From NCBI GenBank assembly GCA_037954235.1, contig JBBMOA010000003.1, positions 13,382,723-13,446,722 of the forward strand: 64,000 nucleotides of DNA, in the 5' to 3' direction. This stretch comes from Aulostomus chinensis. Its lineage: Eukaryota > Chordata > Actinopteri > Syngnathiformes > Aulostomidae. The notes beneath the pieces were generated by a model. That model worked only from the letters and a program-made list of their open reading frames with translations, made no database searches and was not told the origin of the DNA. This document shows, piece by piece, positions 46,021-61,000 of this stretch; position 1 is the first letter of the stretch, and the number at the start of each line of letters is the position of its first letter. Both the position numbers and the translations under genes were made by a program.

Positions 46021-49000
46021 TTTAGCCCTCATTGTAGTCAGGAAGCAAAACCTGTTGGCTGTTTTGTAACTCTTTTCACCTGACGTGCATTATGGACTGT
46101 TTGTAACGTTTCAGTCTTTGACAGCCTGGGGGATTGGCCATTACAAGAAAAGTACAAGTTACAAATAGCCATCAGGCTATGCGTCGTGTCTGTAAGACTA
46201 AAATGAGGGCTGCAAAAGTCCTTTAGCTCTGTAGTGCTTAAAAGTATTTGATGAATGGCTAAATTTACAAGAAATCTCCTTTGGAGATTCATGGTCTGTA
46301 CTAGAGTTGCAACAATTAACGGATTAGTTGATCAAAAGGAAATAAATTGTCAGGTACATTGATAATGGTTTCAGTGCTTTTTTCTTTTTTCAAGCAAAAA
46401 CTTTTAAACGTTGCTGGTTCTAAGCTCTTAAATATAAAGACTGCTCATTTATGATGGAAAATGAGAAGTCTTGAGGTTTTGGAATGTAAGATTAGCTAAA
46501 AAGCTATTTGAACAAATCACTTTGTGCTGCGGGAAATTGTGATGAGCATTTTCCTGATATTTTGATAAGACAATTAATTAATGAATAAATCAATTCAATA
46601 ATGAAAATGATTTGCAGTTACAGTTGTATAATTCCGAATAGACCCTTGGGGATATTGAAGTATGGGCTAGTACTGATATTTGGGATTTTGCTGACAATAC
46701 AACAATTCTGTTTTTATTGTTATCTAATGCACCAAATAAAGCCTTTGACTGTGTAGCACCAGTGGAGCTAAAGAACAAACATTTCTTATATCCTGAAATT
46801 GCTCAGATAGTTCAGAACAATTCTTTTGAAAATGTGTTGTGTTTTTTTTTTTTATTTTATTTTAATCCACACTCTACCATCAACAGCGTCTCTATGGGAA
46901 ATAAATCCATGTGACCGCTGGATTACTGCCTGTTTATTCCACTTATCATTAGGGAAGATTTGTTTTCACAGTGTGAAATCTTATTTTTGTCCAGTCATTT
47001 TAAGACCTATCTTACAAAAATATCCTACAAATACAGCATGTTTGAACTGTCTGTGACGTTCAGAATAAGGCAGTGAAGATAATTACAATGGCGTCTTTGG
47101 TCTGTGTGTTTTTCGTTGGGTTTTTTTTTTTTCTCTCTAGTGTGCGTTCTGGTGTTATTGTATTTGGCGGTCTATTCATTTTGTGTCTGCATTATCAGAG
47201 GGAATCAAAGAGAAGCAGAGACTCAGTGAAAGTACTAAAGTCAAAGGCTTTGCAGTCAGTCAGCAGCACTATGTGCTCATTTATTTTTCCTCCACAGGAA
47301 GAGACATAACAACCATATTCCTCAGCCTGGCATTTTCTGTCTTGTACAAATGTTTATTTTCTACTCTGTCTACATAATGAAAATGCCACCCCCAACATTA
47401 CTGATGTTCCCACAGAAGTGGGGGAAATGCATCTATCCTCTTAAGTTATTGTGTGCAGGGTTGGGGGGGGGGGGCAGGGCAGCCTTGTGGGGCTATAAGA
47501 GGCCTGAACAGCTAAACACTTTCATACCTAATGACTGAGGAACATTCAGTCCAAATGCATTAAGAGAAGCACTGGTGATAAGAGAAAAAATGTAACTCAG
47601 TGAACCCCCCCCCCCCCCCCCCCGGACTCCTCCATTTTAGGATTTTAAATAATCATATTATCTTTATAGTTACAGCAGCTCCCTAAACTGTTTCAAAAGG
47701 CGACAGAGAATGTTATGAATTTTGATGTTCAACATCCATTTTTAATTGAGAAGAAACTCGGCGAGCTGGAGCGCTGCTTTATTTAATTTAGATTCCTGGG
47801 GTGTTGCTGTTTTTGTTAGTTACGTGAGCCAAATGCGTGTGTGTGTGTCCATATACTCTATATAGTGTGTGTGCATGTTTCGAGGGGTTGTTTCTCGATG
47901 CAGAGAGGCGAAGCGAGCAGTGCTTGCTTTCACGATTATTTTTAACACTGTGACTCAGTCTGAGTCAACTTTATTAGATTCCTCTGCTGTATTTGTGAAC
48001 CCATTCATACAGACCCATTCATTTATCTTCCTCCTTCCTCTGGTCAAGAAGGGAGACGACATAACCCCAATTAAGCCTGAAGCAAAACCCAAATTCTCTT
48101 GTCACATTACTTAGTCAAGCAAAACTGCAAATTCTGCCTTGACTACAAGACTGTTTCGTTCACATAGTCTGTTTATCCCAAACAAACCACAATGAATAAA
48201 ATGAAGGCTGCTCTCTCAGTTCAGAAAGGCTCTGTTCAGTGCTATCCTCATGACTGTCAGTAGTCTAATTGTTGTAAATGCATATTCCTTTAAAAGCTTT
48301 TTGTCCTGTCTTTCAAACACTCAAAGCATATTTGTATGGCTTCAGTGTTGGTTGCTCATATCTGATCTGTGGGTGGTATGTTTGAAACTTTGCCTTGTTA
48401 CTCTTAAGAAACAGTTATGGTTTGTTGTTGCACCTTTTTTTTTTTGTCTACAGGCTGTGAATTATTCACTTATTGGTTGGTGTATGGAGTGAGGATTTTA
48501 CAGATTCTGTACACTTTAGAAATACTTCATCGACATTCGTGTTCGGTTACTTGTAGTTTTTTTTTATGTGGTATTTGGACCCCCCTCACCCTCCACCCCA
48601 CCCCTTAAGTAATGAGGGAGAGGGTAGGGAAAATGGTGTCAACACAGTGTCTTGGTAATAAATGTAAAGAACACAACAGGAGTTTTTTTGTTTTGTTTTT
48701 TAATATGAAGTAGATCATTGACATGCAGTCTGTTGTTCCCCCAGGTCAGTGTCTGCAGGGCTCAACTCTCCTGCTAAGACCAACTCCATGGAAAAGAAAC
48801 TGCACCTTAAAAGCAAAGAATTACAGGACACTCAAGACAAATGTCACAAGGTGAGAGCTTTTGTTTTGCTTTAATTATGTTTCAGACAGTATTCATGTCC
48901 AGCCTTTCTATCAAATCAATTCCATTTGAAAAGCTACAGTAGTTTCAGCAAAAAAGAAAAAGCCAAATAATGACAACTGCCTGCCTTGAAATGGTGGATT

Positions 49001-52000
49001 TTATTTATTTATTTATTTTTATTTCCATGTTGTGCAACTTTGGGTTGAGAAACTGATTCCTCCATGGATTTTATTAGCAGATGCCCTGTGTTTATTCTGG
49101 ATATCTGGATTAACGCAGATCAAGGAAGCTTCTGGTGCTGCTGTAATTGGCCCAGCTTCGTATGCACACAACATGACAGCTACATCTCCTGAAGTATTCT
49201 CAGTTCAGTGACATGATAGATACCTTCGAATATACAGCTACCTTGTGTATTTGACACCTCCAGCTGACGTATAGCACTAGTTTAAATTCCTGTAGATTTT
49301 TTTTTTCCTCAATACAGTTAAAAATTCAATTTGTTGATCTGAACAAGCTAGCACTTTAAAGTCAACACTCCATACAAATAGCAGGCTGTGTATTAGCACA
49401 AAGGGTTGGTCAAATCCCATTTTGACACTGTTAAACCACAGCTTTTACCAGGACTAGCCACTGGAATACATCATACCCTCTCTATTATGTTTGTGTATTT
49501 CTTGAGATTAGATTTATACAAACCCTTTCACTGTACAAATGTTCACACAACTGTAACAAACATGAGGCGACTTAGTGATGAAGCTTCTTAACAACCCACC
49601 CGCTGATGATATTCCAGCAAGTGTGATCTTGTTACTCTCGAGGGTCCAGATGATTCAGGTCAGTAAAATGGTTGTTCACCCAAGTGTGACAAAGGAACCA
49701 TCATGTGTGTCTCAGAGCAAACCTGAAGGGACATTCCAACAAGGATACAACAGATAAGATCTTACCAACTGAAAATTCGTTACCCTTTCATCTGTTTAAT
49801 TCAAAGATGAGGAATAATGCATGCACATGTCTTTTTTTATTAAAGGAAAAAAGATGTCCCACTATGAAACACCATTAAATGCATGGTCCGAGACCACCTG
49901 CAATGTCTTCACTGCCCATCAGGGACCACAGACCATTGCTTGAAAACCCTGCAGTAAATTATTTCATCCAAAACACATAATTATTACATTCATCAATACA
50001 CACGGGCTGCTGTTGTGTCATTTCAATTCAAACAGCGGTTACACTTAGTCTCATCAACAGTCTGACCTTTTGATTGACACCTCAAATGGAACAATTTGTA
50101 ACCAATGAAATTCCAACAGTGATTGTAGTAGTAAATCAAATACTCTGGGACACCTGGTGTCTGTCCAGAAACAATCAACTCCAGGCTATATGACTATTAG
50201 ACGCCACCATCACCGCTCTTTCGCACAGCAGTGATTCACTAGTGTTGAGGAACGAAGGACTGATGCTAGCTTTGAAAATGTCCTATTAAAATGGTCTTCA
50301 CTGATGTACAGTCATAATTTGTGCACCTTCAGTCTATGTGTAAACTGTCTACTGTATATGGGCCTTCTTTCAGAGAAAGCCTCAGCCTACACTGCCAAGA
50401 TAAGAGCAGGTGCTATTTTCTTTGATGTATTCAGATGGAGCAGGAGATCTCCAGGTTCCAGCGTAAAATGACTGACCTGGAGTCAGTACTCCACCAGAAA
50501 GATGTGGAGCTGAAGGCTTCTGAGACTCAAAGGAGCATCCTGGAGCAGGACCTTGCCACCTACATCACTGAGTGCAGTGTAAGTCAGCTGACAGCAACCT
50601 GTGTTCATCTGAAGAGGTTACAGAGCCCTCAGGTCCTCAGCTTGGAGCAAATTATGCCTTATATGTTCATTGATTTAGTTTACAACCACTTTTCCTTCTC
50701 CCTCACTGAGGAAAAAAAAAGATTTATGAACTCCTCAACATGCAGATAATATCATTAATACCAGAAATTTAACTTGTGGACACAGTATCCAGTCTTAGTG
50801 TTTCTGCACTGAGGGCTGCAAGTTTCCATATCTCAGATGTGAGAGCAGGAGAAGGATTAGCTTCCACACTCATTGTGATGTCACAAATCATGCTCATAGG
50901 CCCCCTCCTTAACTCAGATGACCACAAAGAAACTTTCCCAAGTGTTCTACGGGCTTCTAAAATCAGCTTTCGAGTGTCAAACCCTACACACACATCCGTG
51001 TGCACAGTGAGGTGTAGGAGGACTTAAAATAAAATCTTTAAACACAACACTCTTACACAAGATTTTTTTTTTTTGACAAGTCTACTTTTGTGTCCTCAAA
51101 GCAGCAAGGATTTGTGCCAGCGGTTCCCTTGATTTGTTGTGTATGTACTGGGTTTGCAGAGCCTAAAGCGAAGCTTGGAGGAAGCACGTGTGGAGGTCTC
51201 CAGAGAGGATGACAAGGCTATGCAGCTGCTGCACGACATCCGCGAACAGAGCAACAAGCTTCAGGAAATTAAAGAACAAGTATGTAAATCCTATCAGTGA
51301 AATGATCCTCTGTCTCCTCCTCCTCCTCATTATGATAATTATGGGGTCCATGTCTGTTTTTTTTATTTTCACACTGGAGGCAAACTCCAAACCAGGATGG
51401 GTTAAATGCAGGGGAGGAATTTCATTGTAAGCTGCAAAGGGGAAAAAAAGGAAAAATATCCCTCATGCTGTTCCCACAAAGTTATCATCCTGTAAGATCC
51501 CCCATCCTCTATCCTGCCTTTCTACAATCACAGCTAATAATGGAGCTGCTGAAGCAGCCGTGCGGGTGTGCTCCTGTTACACAGGCAGGGCATCCCCTCT
51601 GAGGACTCCCTCGTCCTCGCTACTCAGAAAGGTCATCTCTGCAGATGGCTTCCCTGCAAGGTAGAAAGTGGAGGAGACTTTGATCATGACTTAGGTCCCT
51701 CGTCTTCCTTCCTCCCGGGGGAATCTTAGACCGCACTTACACACTTCCACAACTCAGATTTGAGGTTCAGATTTAAGTTGGAATCATTTTTAAATCATGT
51801 TATCCCTGCTCATCAAGACAAAATGACATTTGTGTGTTTGACTTATCAAAGAATAAAATGTGATCGGCATCAGCGTGACACGCTTGTCCTGGCAAAGATT
51901 CTCACACTCAAGCACTTCTTTTCTCCTTTACTTGGAGTTCAGTGTTATCTATGATTTTGACACTTTTTGTGATGAATGGTCATTGCTGCACTGCGGTTTC

Positions 52001-55000
52001 TATAGATCGCTGCACAGTGAAACAGTGTCAGCATATCTGCGAACTGTATATCTTTGTAAAGCAATAGAGCTGCTCTGTTCAGGCTCCTCCAAACAAACCC
52101 TGCTGCTCATGCAACTGTCTCCTGCTAATTGATGATTTTTTTTTTGTTTTCTTGTTAAAACACATTAACCACTTATAACCAACCCTTAAAGATCTGGATT
52201 TGTGGTACTTTCATGTAAAAATGAACATAGTGCGGTAAAAAGAGCAGTTCAGCATGAAATGCCCTATTGCATGAGGAATTGCACTATTTCATTTGTGTTC
52301 TAGCCTCATGAAAATATTTTCCAAAACTTAAAACTAAGCTTTTTTACCATACTGGGCAGGAGAGGGATTCTTAGATTTTTCCACCCTCATGGTTATGATT
52401 CCAGCTTAGGTTATTTTGAAACTGGTTTGGTTCATACGCTTCACATTCTTCTACCATTTGTTTTATCACAGTATTGCACACAATAATCTCAGTATGACTT
52501 TTTAACGGAACCCTGCTGCTCAAGTGTCATTACAGCATTGGGGAGGAGTGATAATAACAGATGTTTTTGTCTGTCCATCCAACATCATTTTCACCTCAAT
52601 CTTGACCTCACTTGTTAATGACTGTAGTATGAAGTGGGTCTGTTGATGGCTGTTTAGCCTCCATATTGATGACCTCTGTGTGCTGTCTGTGGTATCAGGA
52701 ATATCATGCCCAGCTGGAGGAGATGCAAGTTACCATCAGGCAGCTGGAGGAGGACCTGTCGGCTGCCCGACGCCGCAGCGACCTCTATGAAGCCGAACTT
52801 CGAGACTCTAGACAAACAAGTGAGGACCTCAAACGCAAGGCTGTGGAGTACCAGCAGAGAATCCAGAAGGTAAGCTATCCCCAGAGATTCTCATTGGCCT
52901 ATCGTGCAGATCCACATAAGGGTGACACTTCATGTCCTTGGACCACAATACTGTCTGTTAAATGTCTTACCAGGGAGTTAATTAGATTGACTTGTTATCC
53001 TGAGAAAATAGTCCCTGAACCGGTGGCGACAGGCAAATGTGACAGCTTTTCAAGTGTCAGTAAGCACAGTTTACAGAAAGCTCAAGTACTGTCAGAGTGA
53101 CCGTCTGCTTGGTCAAAACAGCTGCCAGCTAGATAACATGCTGTCCCTGTGCCTGTGTGGGTTCTCTCTGGTACTCCAGCTTCCTCCCACAGACCAAAGA
53201 CATCAAGAGAGGACGAAGCTGATTGATACTCTAAATTGACCGTAGGCGTGGCTGTGAGTGTGAATGGTTGTCTTTCTATATGTGTTGGTCCTGCGATGGA
53301 CTGGCAACCCATCCACGGTTTACCCCGCCTTCATCCGAAGGCTGCTGGGATAGGCTTCAACCCTCCCGCGACCCTGAACAGGATAAACAGTAGAAAATAG
53401 ATGAATGGATGGATGATCATTTTCTCCATTTAAGATTAACTGAAAGAAATATAAAATTGCTGTATTAATATAGATCTGATATGAAATGTAACATTGTTGT
53501 TGGGATCTGCACCTTACTAGCAAGTTCCCTTACATTTATAGAATATTATATGTAGACTGGAGCGTCTCTGTAGCATCGCAATGCTTCATTTGAAATGTAT
53601 GTTGTGACCAAAATATGTAGCTCTTGTATGTAATTTAGATATTGCATTAATACATTTGGCCAAATGCAATTTCTGTAATATCTCAATTAATTGTGCCTTT
53701 GAATTTAGAGTTCTTCTAGTCCAACATCACAGCATTCCCACTACTACATATTTGAGCTCACATATACTACACAATCTGCAACAACTGTTTTTAATACTGT
53801 GCCCCTCCCTTTGTTTCCTTCTAGAATGCCATATGAAACTTAACATATCAGACATTGACAAAAAATATATATATATATATTGTACATCCCTAATGTTAGG
53901 TTATTGTAATTTTTCAAACATTATTGGCTGATGGTTTATATTTATCAAAGTCCATATTGTCTGTATATAAACAAATTTATATGGTATTCATATTTTGTAC
54001 ATACTAAAGGATACCTGTTAACATTGTCACTTTATGTAACATTAATGTTTATCTTTATTTCCAAAAAACGTCTGGAAAAAGACAAGAAATCATAGATTTA
54101 TTGGATTGTTTCCTTATTTTCTGATGACTTCCTAGCACCAATGACATGCTAATATTATGTGCGTCCCTACCTGGTATTACTGAATATAACACAATCTGCA
54201 TTTATTTTATTTGTCAGGAACCATGTGCATTTGGCATTTATCTCAACGTGAGAAGAGGTGTTTTTACACTGGATTTAGCTGGTAGCTAATTTCAAAAACA
54301 GTAGTGAAGCCCAAGATGTACTGATGTGTACCTCAAAGAGACCACCACCAACTAGACATGCATCTCTTCATAGGTGACTCATCAAAGGTTTTTATTTACA
54401 GACTCGCATCATTCTAAAGCTATTCAAATAGAAGCTGAAGACTTCTAAGAACAATGTGGTCTGAAGACAATTTGCGCATCAATGAAGGCTGTCACGTTGC
54501 AAGTGGCCACGGTGATCTGGCAAATTCCATTTGAGCTTAAAACTTGTATGATTTTGAGCCCTCAAGGACTTGTTGTGATGGGTTGGTCACCTTGTTTAGT
54601 TGCTCCCTGGACTCCTGAATGTGAGGAGACCCCAGACTGGACATACGGCATGCTTACTGAGACACTTCTTCAGGTGGAACTAGATTTTTACTCTGATGTC
54701 TGAATTGCTACTGGTGAGCAGGTCAGCACTGTGCTTGGCGTGCATGTGTAAATGAGGCAATATAAGGTGGAGAGATAAGTTATTAATCAGCTTCTGCTCT
54801 ATTACTTTTCAGGCTAAAGAGCAGGGCAAAGCGGAGGTAGAGGAGCTTCTCTCCAAACTTGAGAAGGTAAAGAAAAGATGAGGATGAGCTTGAGATGGAT
54901 CTACATGGCTCGGGCTGTGGAAATAATTGTTCTCTCTTTCTTTAGACAAATTCTGAACAGCAAGTGAAGATTCAAGAGCTGCAGGACAAACTGTCCAAGG

Positions 55001-58000
55001 TAAAACATAGAACTTGTTCTTGACCTTGCTACCATCATCATGTAATTGAATAATTTACATGTAAATTCCCCCCTTGGTAAGAACCCAGGGGACTGAAACA
55101 TTTTATTTTATTATCTGATGAGCTGCATTTTTCACTTGCTATTTATTCCCTAAAGTAGGTTTTTTTTTCAGTGTCTCAATGGTAAAAATTTGTTGGAGTA
55201 TATCAGGAAGTGTGTCCTGGGATCCACTCACAGCCTCTGACCTCCTGTACCTCCCCCAGGCAGTGAAAGCGAGCACAGAAGCCACTGAACTGCTGCAGAA
55301 TGTCCGTCAGGCCAAAGAGCGACTGGAACGGGATCTGGAGCGCTTGCGAGGCAAAACGGACTCAAGTGACACACTCAAACGCCGCCTGAGAGAAACAGAG
55401 GTACCAAACTAAGCTAAAAATGCAAAATCTTGAACTTTTTTTTTATATCCACACAGTGTCTCTATAATTGGACAAACCAAATGTTCCATTTTTTTATGTG
55501 GTTAGCTTTATGTTATCCATTTTGCTGTGTAAGCAGGAGGGCAGGAAAACCTTGGAGAACCAGGTGAAGAGACTGGAGATGGTCGAGCGGCGGGAGAATA
55601 AGCTGAAAGATGACATTCAGACCAAATCCCAGCAGATCCAGCAGATGGCTGAAAAGATCCTGGTGAGAGAGCCGCAGATAAGACTTGCTAATACTCTGCA
55701 CCACTCCTCCACCCCTAATTTCACCCCCTGCCCACCACTGTTATTCCTCCAGCCCCCACCCAGCTTGTCCTCATCACTTGTTTTATTTGAGCACAAACTT
55801 CGTACGCTAGTCTTTGGAAGGCTCCTCGCTTGCTCAGCTCCCATAAATGGAAACTAGTCAAGCAGTGTCAGTGCGTACATAAACTGTAACATTTATCCGG
55901 CGTCAGCATGAAGAGGCACAGCTTCAGCCGTTTGGTGGATTTTCAGCTTTTTAGTGCAAGTTTCCTCTTTTCATTTTATTGTTTTTTGGTTTTATAGTCG
56001 GCCTGGTTTAATATCTTCTCTCTGTGTTTTTCTGACTCTTCTGTCATGTCTGACTTTGAAGCTAATCATCATGTTAGTTGATCTGAAGGCGATGTGCTTT
56101 ACATTATGATTTTTTGACATCCATAATAGTTTATAGTTATTGTATTGTGTTGAGTGTTTCCAGTTGTATAATATAAGGCGTTTCTCTGCAGGAACTAGAG
56201 GACAATCTGAGGGATGCCCAGTCCACAGCTCAGAGGATGGAAACTCAGCTGGTTCAGAAGGAGAGGCTTTATGAAGACAAAATCAAGGTGAGCCAGCTAA
56301 TATTGTCCAGGCTACTCTAAACACTGATTATAGTCTGCAGCACAAAGCAAAGATAGTACTGAGAATAAAGAGCTCCCAAGGTAACTTTGAGAACATTTGG
56401 AAACTGTTTGTGGACTGTACCAAAGCTAAGCAATAAGCAAACATTCTTGAACCTCATGCCATTTAGAGGATAACTGGTATAAACCTCAGCCACTGTGGCC
56501 CTTCTTTTTTTGTTAACGCAGCTGAATAGTCATACACAGAAACACACCAACAGACAAAGACACTGGCAAATGGAAGTTTTCAAGAAAGGAATAAAGATGG
56601 CACTAAAGACTTAGACTTGCATAAAGACTCAACTACATGTTGAGCTTTTAGATTCTTTTATTAATAGTTGAAAGACTGTACTGGGGTTCCCCACAGGGCT
56701 TATGAATCTGAAATTTGATAATCTGAACTTCTGAACTTTTCCTTTAAAAAATCTTGATGATGAAAGATACACTTTAAGAGATTCCATTAACACAAGAAGG
56801 CTTAATTCAGCCTTCTTGTGTGTAGCAGTGAATCTGTTCAAGGGCATCAATTATCAAACATTTTCTGCACCCAGAAATAAGGGTTGACAGAGCTGTGCAC
56901 AGGGCATCTACATGATGGATGTGTTCTCTTCAATATGAATATAAAGGTCTGAAATATATTCAGTTTTACACATTTACTGGGTTAGGATGTTATTTCCATG
57001 TCTGATTATTAATTAATAATTACAATTTTTGGGGCTCTCTGTACCTTTGGGAGAAAAGGGAGCACAAAGTAACAATGGAGTAAACAATATAGCAACTATT
57101 ACTCTAACAGTTAGTATTGAAATTAAGCAACATGGAAACAATTATCATTAACACATTCAGTCAAGACAAATTTGCATTATTCAGTGTGAATACATTTCCT
57201 GTATAAATAACTCTGCGACGCATTCCTTCTTTCATATTCATTTTCCCTCATGCATTTATCCACTATAGTTGTAAACAAAGTAAGAAACCCTGAAAATATA
57301 TTAAGTGAAAGTCTTCAAAGTGAACTTTAAAGTCGGGCGGCACGGCGGTGCAGTGGTTAGCACATCACCTCACAGCTAGAAGGAGAAGAAGCTAGAAGGT
57401 TCTGGGTTCGAGTCCCGGCTCCAGCACAGGATCTTTCTGTGTGAGTCTCCATGTTCTCCCTGTTCCTGTGTGGGTTCTCTCTGGTACTCCAGCTTCCTCC
57501 CACAGTCCAAAGACATCAAGAGGGGACGAGGCTGATTCATACTCTAAATTGACTGTAGGTGTGACTGTGAGTGTGAATGGTTGTCTGTCTCTATGTGTTG
57601 GCCCTGTGGTGGACTGGTGACCCGTCCAGGAGGAACCCTGCTTCTCACCCGAAGGCAGCTGGGATAGGCTCCAGCCCCCGCAACCCTTAACAGGATAATA
57701 AATAAAATAATAAAATAGATGGATGGATGGCTGGATCTTGAATGTAACCTGTTGAAACCTGGAGGATTTCTGTTATGTGATCAGTGTTGTGGTAGTTTTA
57801 CGTCATAGAGGTCCATGTCTTCAAGTGATGTTTGACACGACATGAATTACCTCTTCTACATCAGGTTGCATATGTGTGTAAGCTGCCATTGTGTTGTAGC
57901 AGGATTTAAATTTTTCATAGCAGCCTTGACTGGACTAATATACTCTGACTGGGGCTGAACCAGGTCCTGGAAGCCCAGATGAAGGTAGACCTGGCTGACA

Positions 58001-61000
58001 AAGAGAGCCTCGAGGCCAGAAGAGCCCAGCAGGAAGAGGAGTCGAGGGAGAACTGCAAACTTATCAGTGAACAAAAAGCAGTAAGAACACCGTTATTGAA
58101 TCGCTCTTTCAAATTCTTAACTTGATTCCATCTACCTTTTTGTTTATGTCTTTACACTGATATGTTACATTGATTTGAATATATGGAAATGTACAGTTGG
58201 AAGACAGATTAAATTGTAGTATACTTCATGTACACTATAAAGCCTGAGCTCAAGTCCTAATCTGGTTAATGTGGTAGAATTGAAGCAGCTAAGAAGCTTT
58301 TACAGGCAGTCATCTGACATTGACGGCAGAAGATTCAGGCAACACCTTAAGGGAAGCTAATAGGATTTTACTACAGTGAAACCTTCTGTTTCCTATAGAA
58401 ACTGAAGTGCTGAATTATCTTTAGTACCTTACATTCATAGAAATTATGTTCAAACTTCTGCCAAATCCTATCAAGCTTTACACAAAGTATTTAAAGTTCA
58501 AGACTGCTGACAGATACATTTATTTATTATCTTTTCAAGGTTAGGAAATATGCTTGTATATTATATTTAAAAATGGAATAAAGTGATATGGTTGTCATTT
58601 ATTTGTTCTCTCCTGATGTCAAAAGCAGTGAGAAAACAAACCCTGACCAAAATATACAATAAACTTTGATTAAGAACAAGTGATTACTGTGCATATAAAG
58701 AAATTACATTGAAAGTGTGCTTTAAAAAAAAGTCTTAAAATGCTGTTGGAAGTTTTAATTCCCGCGAACGAATTGTTCATCTCCCCTCCGACAGACTATT
58801 AATGCCATGGATTCCAAGATGAAGAACCTTGAGCAGCGCATTGCTGAGCTGTCAGAGGCTAACAAGCTGGCCGCTAACAGCAGCATCTACACCCAGAAGA
58901 ATATGTGAGCTAACTAGTCCTTGTGCCCACGTTGCGCTTTCATGTGTGCCCCCACCCACACTGTCTGTCTCCGTGAGCCTCCAATTGCTTCATTAGTGTG
59001 CAGTTACAGCTCTACACCATTGCTGATCTCTCACCTTTTGTATCAACTAAATATCACATCTTGGGATAAATACCAAAAGAAAAAAGAAGATGAATGTGTG
59101 ACTGTTTTATTGTAACATATATGTGATGATTTAAACAGCCACATCATAGTTGTCTCTGCATATTTAGATCAGTGGAAGTATTGATCCCACTACTTTAGTT
59201 GACTTGCCTGAAGGTTTTGCTCACATCATTGCTGAGTCCATTATTAATCTGATCATGATAAATTGGATTCCACCGTCTGCTTTTGAACAGAGAATAGAAA
59301 ATGCTGCTTCTTTTTTTTTTTCTTTTCTTTTTTGTCAGGAAAGCCCAAGAGGAGATGATCTCAGAGCTTCGGCAGCAAAAGTTCTATTTGGAGTCGCAGG
59401 CAGGCAAGCTGGAGGCCCAAAATGCCAAACTGGAGGAGCACCTTGAGAAGATGAGTCAGCAGGAACAGACCAAGAGGACTCGTCTGCTGGAGCTGGAGAG
59501 TAGGCTGCGGGAGGTGAGGCAACAGGAAGCAAGATCTCTCAGCTCAAGATTAAGTGCTTCGCTTTTATTACTATCTGCAAAAGGGATTAATGCAGCTGAT
59601 CAGCCAACGAGCTCAGATCCTTTTCAGATAAATGGCTAATTAAATACTGCAGTTCTATAAGAACACCTCAACAGATTTGCCATCAGGCCTTTGTACAAGT
59701 TGTACTGGTCCGGCTGACAGCCTTGAGTTGATAGGCCTGACACGGTGTGGTCTTAGTGGCATCAGGGAAGAATACACAGGAAAAATTCTAATTATCTATC
59801 AACTCTTGGTGTGGCGCCATTGTGAAACTCCCTGTTGCAGCTGCACTAAAGGATTTGTCAAGATGCTTAATAATATATCAAAGTTGATCAAAGGAATCCT
59901 ATAATTGAGACCCACAGTTAGAACTGATTAATCAGTCATCGCAACAGCATTTGGCAGCAAAAATAGTATAATAATAAACCAATATTCTCTGGCTTCAGCA
60001 CCTGACTTTATGAAGATTTTCTGCTTCTCTTTCATATTTTTTTCAGTGAATAAAAACAATTTAAACTGTTGCTCTGGAGAAAATGCAGGAGACATGAGAG
60101 GGGATTTTTTTTTTTGCTGTTCTTATTGCGTTTTCTAACTAAAAGATTAATCAAGAAAATAACTGACAGATAAATCAATGATGACAGTAGCCATTTGCCA
60201 CCCGAACCACAACATCCGTTCTCCTGTTTGAGAGCTCCCGCCCCCTCATGTGCTCTCTGCTGATGTTTTCTGTAGAAAACCTGCCGTTTGGATGTCATAT
60301 CTCAACCTCCACACACTCTCTTCCCTGCTGGTTTGTGATTCAGAGTTTGTCACTAATTGCTGGCCTGTCTGCAACCTTGCAAACACAAACGCACCACACC
60401 TTTTCTCTCACAGCCACACAAATATTTACTTGAAAGGCCTATCTGCTGTTCCATGTTTGTAATGGTCATAAACCTGTGATGACGAGACTGGAAAAATCTT
60501 TTTTTTGGGATCAGCTCTAGTGTATAGGCTGGTTGGACTTCATGTCACCCCTCTTGTCCTCAAATTCATCTGGTTTGTAGTTTAATTTTTTTTATGCTGC
60601 ACATTCAGTGATTACATTTCTAAAATTCAATTTGAAATGAAAGCCTTTCAATACTTTTTTAATTGATCTGAAATGTATGTTTACATTGACAACCTGAAAT
60701 GTGAGTATACATTTTAAATACCTGTCATTCATATCATTTAGCTCAATAGATATTGGATAACTTAAGGAGTAATATCCAAAAAAGCATTACAGAAGTGGGC
60801 CAAACAGCTTCTAGCAGTCTTCTCTTTCTAAACTCACTTCATGGATGGCTGTGATGTCTAAAATGTTCAGTCATGCAACAACCATCTGCTTCTCTGGACA
60901 GGATACAACAAATATTGAAAACCATGTGTAAATACAGTCATGTTCTTGTCTTAGTTGTGCTGTAAAATACACACATGTATCTTTTCCTTTCCAGATGGGC

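Larger units (their letters stand above)
44226..48744 (+). other. Largest cit intron
   Basis: Holds CT-rich tracts near 44740-44790, an (ATT)n array at 45979-46021, a MITE-like element at 46303-46624 and a C run at 47606-47623. No exon was recognised. In mammals a kinase-less citron isoform starts downstream of the kinase exons, and its promoter would be sought here, but I see no clear signal. Confidence 0.6.
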
